This document shows positions 20,018 to 31,655 of a DNA stretch of 64,000 bases, in pieces. The notes below the pieces were generated by a model. That model saw only the letters and a list, made by a program, of their open reading frames with translations, searched no databases and was not told the DNA's origin. The stretch covers positions 37,009,022 to 37,073,021 of the forward strand of contig NC_030824.1 in the NCBI RefSeq assembly GCF_001704415.2, written 5' to 3'. This stretch comes from Capra hircus (Eukaryota > Chordata > Mammalia > Artiodactyla > Bovidae). Each line of letters begins with the position of its first letter. The stretch's first letter is position 1. Position numbers and translations under genes: made by a program.

Positions 20018-23000
20018 CCAACTGTGCTTTTTAAGTGTCAAGGTCCAGGGGACACTTGGTGGAATGACTCATGACGAAAAGCACGGGTGCTGCATGCTCC
20101 CAGCCATTGGCACTGTGACTGCCTCCTACTGCCTGATCTCTCCTTGCCTTCATTCTGGCTGAGCAGTACCTGTGGGGGAAAAGTCTGGGGGTGGGGGTGG
20201 GGAAGGAGAAGAAGGTTAGGGAATATCAGCCAATATGGTATCATTCAGGGAGAGAACAACCAGATTCACTTTCATCTTCCCTAAGTAGTTTTGTATTTAG
20301 TGGGGAAAAAAAAGAAAAAAAAGAAGAAAGTTAAAGACATTATTTATAATGATCATTCTTCAGATTTTATCTTACATTTTTGGTTTCCAAAACTCTTCTA
20401 AAGTAGTCAGTCTTTTTAAGCCTGAGTGTTTTAATAGAAGGAAAGGTTTTTTTGTTTTTTTCTGTGAGAGGGATACTCCCTACACATGTTTGCCTCTAGG
20501 GCTTGAAAAGAAAGGAATCTGTTTTACACCCCACAGCACAGCCTCCCCTGGCTCCCTTCCGCTTAGCCGGGTGTAGGGAGAAGGATCTACTCCTTTAATC
20601 TCAGAGGTAAGAAAATACCAAAGCAGATGACTTTGGCAGGTTTGCTGGAGGCTGGCGCTTCCAGAGTTCAGCCTGACAGGAAGCTGGGGGCTGTTGCTCT
20701 GTCTGGTCATTAGGAAGGGCCGGGGTTGTTGATTAGTCTTTGCAGTGCTGAAGAATGTACACTTATCTGGCTCAGGAGACAGAGAGGTCCCAGAACAGCC
20801 TAGACGTTTGGTCATCAGCCTCTTCATACCCCCATCACTCAGGAGGTTAGAAAGAAAATAAAAACAAACTAAACATTTTATCAAGGACCCAAGTTGTTTC
20901 TTTCATTTCCCATTTGCTTTTTCAACATAATTTTTCAGTGTTCTAATGAAATGCTCAGTCACAGATATGAGGGTGTCGAGAAGTATAATTGCGGGTTCCA
21001 CACAAACCTTAGCCTCCCTTGTCTGGCAGAAAATCAGGAAATGAATTATATTCTGATTCAACCTTCTCAATAAAATGAATAATATTAAGAAAATATCAGT
21101 GACTTCTTGGAGTTCTCAGAAAGGTGAAGAAAAGCTGTGATAGCGTTATTTTGCAATGCTAGGGAGAACAGTTGGTAGGGGTGGTGGCTATAGGCCTCTG
21201 GGTTTTGAGAAGGAGCAACAGGACATCAGCACAGAAATAAGGGTCAGGACACCAGCCTCCTGCACTAGCGGCCACTTCCTTCTGCTGTCTGCTCAGCTGT
21301 GCCCCTCAGACACACAATAATCACCCCAGCGGGTCTAGGGATCGAATGACAGCACTGCTGAAGGATTAAGAGCAATTCTATCCTCTTGGCTTGGACTTTG
21401 GAATTTTCATTAAAATGACCTTGGGTGTGGTGAGAAAGGAATTCAGGCAATGGGGATCAAGTCTTATGCATTTTACCTGGGAAAACAACTACAGGGCCCA
21501 TTTCAGAAGGAGTCTTCTCTCTGGGCCTCAAGCAGAGCCGTCACACTTGTTTGTCTAAGTGTTTCTCACATGGGATTAGCCTCCAGATATGTGAAAAGTG
21601 AGGAGTTGAAGGGTCTTAGGTAGGCATAAAGAGGGACAAAAACAAACTATAGTAAGCTGGTGGCAGGCCAAATCTCTTGTCTTTTCCAGGCCCTGTACTG
21701 GTTGGCTTGTCTGGAGGCTGGTTTTCTACCTCCTCTCTGGATCTCTTGGCCTTTGAGGCAGAACTGCTGATCCATCTATGCTTCATGACCCATTTTTGTG
21801 AGGAGCCCAGTCTACACCTGTTGCAGGAAGGATGACACCTTCCAGGGCCCAAAAGGGAGCTTTCGTCTAACATTTTGAAATGAACTGTCTGAAGGACAAA
21901 TGTGCCGACAATGCAACCGATACTTCATTGGGAAGGGGCCCCCGGGCAGAGAGCAGTAGGGTAAGCGAACCCAGGAGAGCTGCTCTGCCAAGTGGCTCAG
22001 GCTTTATGGTGATGGGCTTAGCTTCTGGGTTGTCTCTGGCCAATCATTCTGACTCAGGGCCCTTCCTGGTGGCCCACGCTTTGCTCAGCCAAGATGGATG
22101 CCAGTGAAAAGGATTCTGGGAGGTGGTAGGACACACGGTGTCTCCTTTTGACCTTTCCCTAACTCTTCCCATTGGTGGTGAGTTATTCGTTTTGTGTTCC
22201 TTACTGGGACCTCCCGGTAAGAATAACTCACACAAATGGTTTCTATGATGCCTGCCTGGCCAGTGTAGGCAGTTTCAGTCAGTCTGTTTCCCCTAACGCA
22301 CCCAGGGACTCCACTGGTCTTGCAGAGGCATTTCAGCAGATGTGGATGCTTGGCTGCAGGCCTGAGACTTAGCATGGTAAATTACAGAAAAGGTAGCAGC
22401 CTCAGGAATTAAATGATACTCCAAATGGGAATACTTGGGGAAAGAAAGCACGCTGGTGATGACTAACAAAAGTTAGTGAAAAGAAAATGAATTTTTTCAG
22501 AGTGGCTCATGAGTCATGAGCTGGTGGGGTGAGATAAGCTGCAGGGGACTAAATCACAGCTGAATCAGAAAAAAAGAACAACCATCTTTTGTAGAATGTT
22601 TATACATTTTTGCACATTTAAATTTCCACTTAAATTTTTTAAGGCTGTAATTGGCTCTATAAAACAAGTTTGTGCTTTTCGTGAAATATACAATATGCTT
22701 TCCTTATTCTTATTACAAGCATTTTATAATTTTGTATAAATGTCTATTTTTTCTGAATATTTTGCTTTCAGTAAAGTGCTTTACAACTCTGTTCACTGTA
22801 TTACCAGTGGATTAGTAGAATTGCTTTTTATTGACTAGTAAAACTTATTGCCTATGCTTTTTACTTTAGGTTTTTCAAATTAAATAATAATTGTTTACTT
22901 ATAAAATAAATAATAGGTCCTCTTATAGGGTCACTAAGGAAGTCAGCAGACTTGGGCTGGGGAGTAGTGATGACTAGAAACTGGATTAGGGCTAGTCAGT

Positions 23001-23056
23001 AGAGGCCTGCTAGACAGAACCACAAGGAAGGTTTGCTGGGTTTTGTCCACACCCAC
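20018..23056. other. 3.0 kb with no recognised repeat or gene
   Basis: The second longest block without a recognised repeat, with higher GC than most of the window (for example 20500-20800 and 21250-22350). A-rich simple sequence lies at 20306-20330. The 134-codon minus frame at 20480-20884 and smaller frames have no recognisable domain. It could hold regulatory sequence or old unrecognised repeats, but I see no specific element. Confidence 0.5.
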
Positions 23057-23460
23057 TGTCTTAGTCAGCTCAGGCTGCCGTCACAAACTTCTACAGATGG
23101 GGAGACTTCAATGACAGAAATTTATTTTTCTCAGTTCTAGAGGACAGAAGTCTAAGGTCAAGGTTCTGGTTGATTTTTTTACCAATGAGAGCTCTCTTCC
23201 TAGCTCGAAGATGGCTGCTTTCTCACTATGCCCTCATATGTCCTTTCTGTAGTACATGTGCAGGAGGGAGGGGGTTGGGAGCGAGGGACTGGGTCTTTTT
23301 TTTCTGTTCTTATAAAGTTGCTAATCTTATCAGATCAGGGCCGCACCCTTATAATCTTATTTAACCTTAATTACCTTCTAAAGGCCCTATTCCAAATATA
23401 ATCACTTGGGAGGTTAGGGCTTTAACATCAATTTTGAGGAGATACAATCAGTACATAGCA
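23057..23460 (-). repeat. MLT1-type solo LTR (ERVL-MaLR)
   Basis: 404 bp on the minus strand with TG...CA ends (TGTCTTAGTCAGCTCAGG at one end, CAGTACATAGCA at the other). Internal landmarks include ACAGAAATTTATTTTTCTCA, CTTAATTACCTTCTAAAGGC and GAGGTTAGGGCTTTAACATC. The flanks CCCAC and CTCAC fit a 5-bp duplication with one change. It is a solitary, ancient LTR with no internal viral genes nearby. Confidence 0.8.
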
Positions 23461-24081
23461 CTCACCAAGATGTAGATTTTGACATCTACTTGTCTAGGCT
23501 CTACCATGCTCCTTCTTAACCAATGTGGCCCAGCTTGATCATGTGAAAAATTTTCTTTTCCCATCAATGGCTGGGGTGGTGAGAGGGTGGGATCTGGTCC
23601 TATACTGGTCATCTGAGTGCCAGCAATTAAATTTGACCCTTGAGATAATGAATAACTATGAGCTGTTATTGCCTGTTCCTATCTAATCATTGCTGTCATC
23701 ATCATCATAATATCTACTTATGTGTTAAATTCTATGCTGGATGAAAACATATATTATTTATAAAATTTTCTGATTTAGGAGACCAAAGAAATGAAAGTTC
23801 CTCAGATGACTGAAGCTCTAGCTCAAGAGTTTTGAGGCCAGATTTTCAGCTGTGTGCTTCAGAAAACTAGAAAAAGTATTTCGTAGAGTATGAGAGAGAA
23901 GAAAGCAAATTATAGAGACAGGGAAAAATGGCCAGAGAGTGGAGGGTATTCTGAGCCACAGCCCCAATATTTCCCATGGTTTTATGAGATACCATTTTCC
24001 TTATAATAAAATTTCTTTTTTGTTTAAGCTACTTAGATGTTTAAGACTTAAAGGAGTCTGAGCTAATAATATACATTAATT
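23461..24081. other. No recognised feature
   Basis: Unique-looking AT-rich sequence. ATCATCATCATAATATCTAC near 23700 could be a very degenerate MIR, but I do not call it. Confidence 0.45.
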
Positions 24082-24108
24082 AAGCCAAGTCTTTTTGTAA
24101 AGACTTGA

Positions 24109-24579
24109 ATGATCTCTGTTCATTTCCAAGGCAAACCATTCAATATCACAATCCAAGTATATGCCCCAAACAGTAACACTGAAGAAGCTGAAGTTGAACA
24201 GTTCTATGAAGACCTACAAGACCTTTTAGAACTAACACCCAAAAAAGATGTCCTTTTCATTACAGGGGACTGGAATGCAAAAGTAGGAAGTCAAGAAACA
24301 CCTGGAATAACAGCCAAATTTGGCCCCAGAGTACAGAATGAAGCAGGACAAAGGCTAATAGAGTTCTGCCAAAAGAATGCACTGATCACAGCAAACACCT
24401 TCTTCCAACAACACAAGAGAAGACTCTACATTTGGACATCACCAGATGGTCGAAATAGAATCAGATTGATTATGTTCTTTGCAGCCAAAGATGGAGAAGC
24501 TCTATACAGTCAGCAAAAACAAGACTGGGAGCTGACTATGGCTCGGATCATGTACACCTTACCGCCAAATTCAGACTGA
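24109..24579 (+). pseudogene. BovB endonuclease domain remnant
   Basis: Open frame of 156 codons carrying the C-terminal two thirds of the apurinic-type endonuclease that nicks target DNA. IQVYAPNSNTEEAEVEQFYE lies near the start, followed by ITGDWNAKVGSQE, a catalytic-region motif of the family. The expected GSDH motif is present at nucleotide level (GGC TCG GAT CAT, 24540-24551) but in a different frame. A frameshift between about 24475 and 24540 has therefore separated it, and the frame ends in unrelated residues. Inactive. Confidence 0.85.
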
Positions 24580-24868
24580 AGTTGAAGAAAGTAGAGAAAA
24601 CCATTAGACCATTCAGGTATGACCTAAATCAAATCCCTTATGAATATACAGTGGAAGTGAGAAATAGATTTAAGGGACTAGATCTGATAGACAGAGTGCC
24701 TGATGAACTATAGATGGAGGTTCATGATATTGTATAGGAGACAGGAATGAAGACCATCCCCAAGAAAAAAAAGTGCAAAAAAGCAAAATGGTTGTCTGAG
24801 GAGGCTTTACAAATAGCTGTGAAAAGAAGGGAGGTGAAAAGCAAAGGAGAAAGGAAAGATATACCCAT

Positions 24869-25993
24869 TTGAATGCAGAGTTCCAAATAATAGCAAGGAG
24901 ACATAAGAAAGCCTTCCTCAGCGATCGATGCAAAGAAATAGAAGAAAACAATAGAATGGGAAAGACTAGAGAACTCTTCAGGAAAATTAAAGATACCAAG
25001 GGAACATTTCATGCAAAGATGGGCTCCATAAAGGACAGAAATGGTATGGACCTAACAGAAGCAAAAGATATTAAGAAGAGGTGGCAAGAATACACAGAAC
25101 TGTACAAAAAAGATCTTCATGACCAAGATAATCACGATGGTGTGATCAATCACCTACAGCCAGACATCCTGGAATGTGAAGTCAAGTGGGCCTTAGGAAG
25201 CATCACTACAAACAAAGCTAGTGGAGGTGATGGAATTCCAGTTGAGCTATTTCAAATCCTGAAAGATGATGCTGTGAAAGTACTGCACTCAATATGCCAG
25301 CAAATATGGAAAACTCAGCAGTGGTCACAGGACTGGAAAAGGTCAGTTTTCATTCCAATCTCAAAGATAGGCAATTCCAAAGAATGCTCAAACTACTGCA
25401 CAATTGCACTCATCTCATATGCTAGTAAAGTAATGCTCAAAATTCTCCAAGCCAGGCTTCAGCAATATGTGAACTGTGAACTTCCAGATGTTCAAGCTGG
25501 TTTTAGAAAAGGCAGAGGAACCAGAGATCAAATTGCCAACATCTGCTGGATCATCAAAAAAGCAAGAGAGTTCCAGAAAAACATCTATTTCTGCTTTATT
25601 GACTATGCCAAAGCCTTTGACTGTGTGGATCACAATAAACTGGGGAAAATTCTGAGAGAGATGGGAATACCAGACCACCTGACCTGCCTCTTGAGAAATC
25701 TGTATGCAGGTCAGGAAGCAACAGTTAGAACTGGACATGGAACAACAGACTGATTCCAAATAGGAAAAGGAGTACATCGAGGCTGTGTATTGTCACTCTG
25801 CTTATTTAACCTCAATGCAGAGTACATCATGAGAAACGCTGGGCTGGAGGAAGCACAAGCTGGAATCAAGATTGCTGGGAGAAATATCAATAACCTCAGA
25901 TATGCAAATGATACCACCCTTATGGCAGAAAGTGAAGAAGAGCTAAAGAGCCTCTTGATGAAAGTGAAAGAGGAGACTGAAAAATTGGCTTAA
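24869..25993 (+). pseudogene. BovB reverse transcriptase remnant with YAND motif
   Basis: RTE-clade RT fingers and palm, continuous from 24869 except for a TGG-to-TGA stop at 25751-25753 (DWF region). Visible motifs in order are RSVFIPISKIGN, DVQAGFRKGRGTRDQI, the motif A region DYAKAFDCVDHNKL (25597-25638), GVHRGCVLS (motif B) and LRYANDTTLMAES (motif C). The usual YADD is YAND here (25901-25912, Asn codon 25907-25909), so a catalytic aspartate is lost. The frame ends by frameshift at 25993. Not functional. Confidence 0.9.
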
Positions 25994-26945
25994 AGCTCAA
26001 CACTCAGAGAACTAAAATCATGGCATCTGGTCCCATCACTTCATGGCAGATAGATGGGGAAACAGTGCAAACAGTGGCTGACTTTATTTTTCTGGGCTCC
26101 AAAATCACTGCAGATAATGATTGCAGCCATGAAATTAAAAGACGCTTACTCCTTGGAAGGAAAGTTATGACCAACCTAGATAGCATATTGAAAAGCAGAG
26201 ACATTACCTTGCCAACATGGTCCATCTCTAGTCAAGGCTATGGTTTTTCCAGTGGTCATGTATGGATGTGAGAGTTGAAGTATAAAGAAAGCTGAGTGCC
26301 GAAGAATTGATGCTTTTGAACTGTGGTGTTGGAGAAGACTCTTGAGAGTCCCTTGGGCTGCAAGGAGATCCGACCAGTCCATCCTAAAGGAAATCAGTCC
26401 TGAATATTCATTGGAAGGACTGATGCTGAAGCTGAAGCTCCAATACTTTGGCCACCTGATGTGAAGAGCTGACTCCTTGGAAAAGACGCTGATGCTGGTA
26501 AAAATTGAGGGCAGTAGGAGAAGGGGACGACAGAGGATGAGATAGTTGGATGGCATCACCGACTCCATGGACATGTGTTTGGGTGAACTCTGGGAGTTGG
26601 TGATGGATAGGGAAGCCTGGCATGCTGCAGTTCATGGGACGCAAAGAGTCGGACATGACTGGGCAACTGAACTGAAATGAAGCCAAGTCTTTTTGTAAAG
26701 AAAAATTTACAAAGAAAGAGTAAGGTGATGGTAAAAATGGTTAATAAGAGGGTAAGAATAAGAGAAAAAAATGGCTTACCGTTTCATTCTTACTTAGAGC
26801 ATTTTCCCAATCTGTGTTGAGATGAGATAATTTTATCACCAATTGGATATCAAGTTAGGAAGAAACAGGCCTACACCAATGTCCTATGATATAGGTAACA
26901 CTGGAGTGTAGTGGGGAAAGGGTGATCTTTTCAACAAATGGTGCT

Positions 26946-27157
26946 GCCTTAATTGGGTAGCTCAAATGGTAAAGCGTCTGCCTGCAATGTGGGAAACCCA
27001 GGTTCAGTCCCTGGGTCGGGAAGATCCCCTGGAGAAGGAAATGACAACCCACTCTTGCCTGGAAAATTCCATTGATGGAGGAGCCTAGTAGGCTGCAGTC
27101 CATGGGGTTGCAAAGAGTAGGACACGACTGAGCTACTTCACTTTCTTTCTCTTTCTT
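26946..27157 (+). repeat. Bov-tA SINE nested in old L1
   Basis: Plus-strand SINE, GGGTAGCTCAAATGGTAAAG through GATCCCCTGGAGAAGGAAAT to ACTGAGCTACTTCACTTTC. The very 5' end is diverged (GCCTTAATT), and an internal CCAGTATT segment is deleted near 27052. No clear target duplication. Confidence 0.85.
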
Positions 27158-27542
27158 ATGGAAAAAATGTATCGAATACAATATATTAAAAAAATGTGAT
27201 TCCAGACGGACTGTAAATCTAAATGTAAAAGATAAAAAAAAAAAACATTAGAGGAAAAAAAATACATGAACATCTTTCTGACTTTGCAGCAGTCAAAATT
27301 ATTAAGGCAGGAATCAAAAACCCTAACATGGAAGAAAATAGTATACAAGAGACTATAATACAAGTAAGAACTGCTTATTCAAAGACACGATTAGAGAGTG
27401 AAAGAGTTCTTGTAGTACTTGTATCTGACAAAGGACTTATCCTCATATGAAAGGCAAGCTCATAAATTAATTAGAAAGACAACAATTCAATTTGAGTGTG
27501 GGCAAAAACATCACAGAAAAGACTAGTGACGTGTACACTAAG

Positions 27543-27760
27543 CATATGAAAATGTATGAAATGTGAAAGTCACTCAGTCGTATCCAACTCTTTGTGACCC
27601 CATGGGCTATATGGAATTCTCCAGGCCAGAATACTGGAATGGGTATCTGTTCCTTTCTCCAGGGGAATCTTCCCAACCCAGGGATTGAATCCAGGTCTCC
27701 CTCATTGCAGGTGGGCTCTTTACCAGATGAGCCACCAGGAAAGCCTTAAACATATGACAA
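27543..27760 (-). repeat. Bov-tA SINE nested in old L1
   Basis: Minus-strand SINE at 27553-27750. CATATGAAAA (27543-27552) and CATATGACAA (27751-27760) flank it as a duplication with one mismatch. The tail segment GTCACTCAGTCGTATCC and the head GAGCCACCAGGAAAGCC are both present. Confidence 0.9.
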
Positions 27761-28042
27761 GGTGTTCAATTATATTAAATATAAGGAGATCTCAAGTAAA
27801 ACACGATGGGCTACCGCTACAGTGGCTAAATGAAAATGATGGAAAAAATCCAGTGTTGGTGAGGAAACTAGATATCTTATCCACTTCAAATTGAAGAATT
27901 AATTTGGTATAAACTGCTGAGCAGTGCTCAGTGCTCAGTAAAGGTGAGCTTATGCCTATCCCATGAACTGGTAATTCCCTCCTAGATATATACCCAACAA
28001 AAATGCATTTGTATGATCACCAAAAGATATGTGCTAAAAAAT

Positions 28043-28278
28043 CATTGCAGTCTAAGTGAAGTCACTCAGTCGTGTCCAACTCTTTGCGACCCCGTGGACT
28101 GTAGGCCACCAGACTCCTGTGTCCATGGTATTTCCCAGGCAAGAATACTGGAGTGGGTTGCCATTTCCTTCTCCAGAAGATCTTCCTGACCCAGGGATCG
28201 AACCTGGGTTTCCCGCATTGCAGGCAGACTCTTTAACCTCTGAGCCACCAGGGAAGCCCCCTGGTGCATTGCAGTCTA
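28043..28278 (-). repeat. Bov-tA SINE nested in old L1, 12-bp target duplication
   Basis: Minus-strand full-length SINE at 28055-28266. CATTGCAGTCTA is repeated perfectly at 28043-28054 and 28267-28278. It is well preserved and interrupts the same L1 as the two SINEs upstream. Confidence 0.94.
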
Positions 28279-28647
28279 GTCACAGGCAAAATTTACAAAA
28301 AAACCAATGTCCATCACCAGTAACATGAATAAGTAACTTGAGTTATATTCAAATCATAGGTTACTAGGTAGAATGAGTGGTGTATACTATACGCAGCTAT
28401 ACAGGTGAGTTGTATAGTGTTGAATGAAATCATAAAAGAATATAAATTGAATGACTTATAAAGTATGAAAATAGGTAAAACCAATCTATGGTCTTAGAAG
28501 TTAGACTAGTGATACTATAGTTTGGAGAGGAATAGGCACTGGGGAGAAGCATGGGGATAATGAAGATTTTGTGATGCTAGTAATGATTTGAAAGCTACTT
28601 GCAGACCTTGTTTTTAATTAAAAAGTCACATAAATTAAAAAAAAAAG

Positions 28648-29533
28648 GCATGAAGGAAGAAAAATGAATCAATCATATTTCTTTTCTTAAAGGAAATGAT
28701 TGAGTGAAATCCAAGTGTTATTTTAGTTATTCTTTGTAAAATTTTTCAAAAAAAAAGTTGCAATCATATTGCAAATGCAATTTTCAATCATCCATATTTT
28801 CACTTCATATTGTATTCTGACACTTTTTCATATTATTACAGTCTTAGAGATATAATTTTTAGATAGCAGAACTCATAACCCTTAAGGGAATTAAACATGG
28901 TTCTTAATATTTTCTTGGATTTGTTTGATTTTGATAATTTTGATAAATTGATTCCAATTACTTATAAAATAGGAAGTTGTCATTCAAAAGCCCTGTGAAA
29001 AATTTCTTCAATCTATGTGAAATATTTAATGTCTTGAGTATAAATTTTGTGCCACTAATAGAAAAAAAAAAAAGAAATACAGGGTGCCTTCTGCAACATT
29101 CTACCACTACTGTTCTAGCGGAACAGACTGACTTCCTTCTTTCGTGTGCTCCTTGCCACTGCAGAGGTTAAGGAAAAATTACGGCCATTATAATTTCTAG
29201 ATGGAAGTTATGTCACGTTTCCAATCATCCTTCTCCTGTTTGTCATTTCTCTTTTTGTGGTGTTAAATCTCAATACCCTATTCCATTATGATTCTTGTCT
29301 CAGCTATCACCCAGGGTCAGGACTTGAGCCAGACTAGAGAGGTGCTTAGGGTACAAAAGTTAAGGAGGTATCCTTTCTCTGGGGCATGGTAATGCAAGGT
29401 CAACACCTGAGACTAAGCGTCTCTATCTCTGTACCTCCCTTGCCATGATCTCCCTTATTTAGAGATGTGAAATCCCTGGGGAGCAAGATGATAACCTGAC
29501 CCCTGATCATGAGTAATTGTCTGAACTTAGACT
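28648..29533. other. No recognised feature
   Basis: AT-rich, unique-looking, with short A-runs at 28751 and 29061-29072. No exon or repeat recognised. Confidence 0.5.
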
Positions 29534-29697
29534 TTTGCTACTGAAAGTGTGGATTGTGAATCAGCAGTACCACCTGGGAGCTTGTTAGAAATACAGAATC
29601 TAGGGCCCCATTTCAGACTCACAAAACAAAAAAATCTGCATTTTAGGAAGATATTGGTAATTCCCATACATGTTATATGTTGAAAAGTATTGCTCTC
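29534..29697 (+). repeat. MER5-type hAT DNA transposon remnant
   Basis: AGTACCACCTGGGAGCTTGT then TAGAAATACAGAATCTAGGG then CCCCATTTCAGA match the order of the MER5A reading (ATCACCTGGGAACTTGTTAGAAATGCA..., GGCCCCA...). It ends near AAAAGTATTGCTCT. Non-autonomous and ancient. Confidence 0.75.
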
Positions 29698-29783
29698 AGG
29701 AATTGTCATTGTGACCGAAGTTGCTGTCACAGACAGATGTCTTGGATGTGTGGATATCCCTGGCCCTTTTTGGGTGGTAGCAA

Positions 29784-30020
29784 TTGTGATGGGCTTCCCT
29801 GGTGGTTCACATAGTACAAAATCTGCCTGTAATGCAGAAGACCTGGGTTTGATCCCTGGGTTGGGAAGATCCCCTGGAGAAGGGAATGGCAACCCACTCC
29901 AGTATTCTGGCCTGGAGAATCCCATGGACAGAGATGCCTGGCAGGCTACAGTCCACGAGGTCACAAAGAGTCAAACACAACTGAGCAACTAACATTTGAC
30001 TTTCACTTCATTTGTGATGG
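29784..30020 (+). repeat. Bov-tA SINE with 9-bp target duplication
   Basis: Plus-strand full-length SINE at 29793-30011, head GGCTTCCCTGGTGGTTCACA. TTGTGATGG is repeated at 29784-29792 and 30012-30020. Confidence 0.93.
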
Positions 30021-31451
30021 AAAAGGAGATCCAAAAAGTTTAGAATATTTATACATTTTCCCTGGGTTCATCTATGTCCTTCATGGAAACAAAACTGGCA
30101 GTAGGCCACTCTTCAGCATTAAATACTTCCAGCTTTGGAAATGACTCCATTTACCATGGTGATTTTTTTTTTCTTTTTTCAAATATTTTAGTTTTCTGCT
30201 CCCACACAGTGGACAGTGATGTATAGAACGGTTATCAAAGATATGTAAAAAGCTTACTTTTACCTGTAATTTCCAGTCACAATGAGGATAGATTCCCTTT
30301 CACTACCAGAATGAATTATGTATTCTTACACTTATGTGTAAGAAGCACACACGCACTCACACAATTGTGCATATAAAAAAACATTCAGAGAGTCAAGGTA
30401 GGATAGATGTTGCTGATTTCCAAATGAGATTTAGTTAGCTCCAATGTCAGGGGTTTTATCTTTTCCTTTCTCTTGTTCCCATGTAGATTTGTAGTAAATA
30501 AATAGTATAGCTTTAGTTATAGTGTTAATCCCATCTCTGGCAATGTTGATTATATTAGGTTGCTTCATCCACTTTATAGGTCGCAGATGGGAAGATGTTC
30601 ACTTCCTTGTTTCATTTTTAATTTCCATTTATTTGTGATGCAGATGCTTTGATAATTATTTTCTTTGGTGTTTTAAGTAAGAATGGAGTTGAGCTTCAAC
30701 CCCAGTGATGGTGAAGTAGCTTGTATCAGACTTACTATCCTACAGAAAACAATCATAAACTCTACACAAAATAAAAAAGAAAAAAAAAAAATCTCATTAT
30801 TTGAAAACACTAAAGAGTCACCCAAAGCAAGCAAAAATCAAAGGGAATTTCCCCTGAAAGAAGGGCATGTCACTGAGAGAGATCTACATTTTGTGTGTTT
30901 TTGTTGGCTGTTCGTGAGTACACAACCCAGGCTATGGAATATTGTCTGGGTAACTCGACATTATTCAAGCAGTAAGGTATAGTCTCATTGGCTTGAAGTG
31001 TAAGAGGATAGAATTTAGGGCTGTATAAGTGACAAGCAATTTTAAGAGGAGATTTTGTAAATAATATGTTTATAAAATTTCATAAAAAGTTATTGATATG
31101 TACTCCGTTCTACCCTTCTCCTCCCAGATAATTGTCTCAGGTTATATATAATATAGCTTTCTCTGTTCTTGCTGTCAATTCCTTGGCATTTGCAACTCTG
31201 TCGGCTTGAGTTCCAACCTTTATGTATGTCCTCCTCTGCACTCACTGATCTGCTAGTTGGGAAACATCTCAGGTGTCCAGGCTAATTGTGGAATGCTAAT
31301 TCATTGAGTAGAGTCCAAGTTCAGTGTAAAGGGGCGGGGGTGGGATGTAAAGTTCAGAAGAGGGTAGGAAGAAAAGAAATTAATGTCAATTATAGGAAAG
31401 ATCCTTTCTAAAATTTGTATTAAGGAAAAAAAAAGATGTCCCCAGATCTTG
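30021..31451. other. No recognised feature
   Basis: Unique-looking AT-rich sequence. An A-rich segment at 30767-30792 lies within a 99-codon frame (30683-30982) that has no recognisable domain. Confidence 0.5.
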
Positions 31452-31655
31452 CAGTTGTCCTTCTGTATCTGCTAGGGGTTGATTCCAGGACCCTCTTGCA
31501 TGCCAAGTTTCACAGTGGTTCCTTGGAATCCCAGGTTCTGCATCAGTGGATTTAATCAACCTTGGATGGTGTAGTACTGTAGTATTACTATTGAAAAAAC
31601 ATCCGTGTGTAAATAGAACTGTACAGTTCAAATTCATGTTTTCAAGGGTCAACTG
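31452..31655. mobile_element. Tigger-like non-autonomous DNA transposon
   Basis: About 204 bp with short terminal inverted repeats: CAGTTGTCC at 31452-31460 and GGTCAACTG at 31647-31655 (complement CAGTTGACC, one mismatch). Internal landmarks GTTGATTCCAGGACCC and GGATTTAATCAACCTTGGAT match the Tigger/MER2-like mammalian family. TA follows the right end (31656-31657), but the left flank is TTG, so only one side keeps the expected TA. Confidence 0.72.

Larger units (their letters stand above)
24082..26701 (+). mobile_element. Longest BovB LINE copy, 22-bp target duplication
   Basis: The BovB body occupies 24104-26679 (2.58 kb), against about 3.2 kb for the full family, so the 5' end is lost within the endonuclease part. 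It ends in GAACTGAAATG. The flanks repeat 22 bp perfectly (24082-24103 and 26680-26701), starting AAGCCAAGTC and ending GTAAAGA. This is the best-preserved insertion boundary in the window and implies a fairly young copy. Coding remnants are listed separately. Confidence 0.95.
26908..28647 (+). mobile_element. Old L1 3' half carrying three Bov-tA insertions
   Basis: Degenerate plus-strand L1 ORF2 3' part. It starts AGTGGGGAAAGGGTGATC...TCAACAAATGGTGCTG. It continues through GGACTGTAAATCTAAATGT, AGTGTTGGTGAGGAAAC, TAGATATATACCCAACAAAA and AATGTCCATCACCAGTAACA to an A-run at 28637-28646. Bov-tA SINEs at 26946-27157, 27553-27750 and 28055-28266 interrupt it. L1 reading continues across each of them, so all three are younger. 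No coding potential. Confidence 0.82.

Noticed and set aside
20480..20884. 134-codon minus-strand open frame
   Set aside because: No recognisable domain, no neighbouring exon-like segment and no supporting splice or promoter structure. Length is within chance for moderately GC-rich DNA.
23057..23460. Full endogenous retrovirus
   Set aside because: Only a solitary MLT1-type LTR is present. No second LTR, primer site or gag/pol/env-like frame is seen within reach.
24869..25753. 294-codon reverse transcriptase frame as a possible domesticated gene
   Set aside because: It lies inside a BovB with its own target duplication, has an in-frame stop, a frameshift and a lost catalytic Asp. Nothing indicates selection for a host function.
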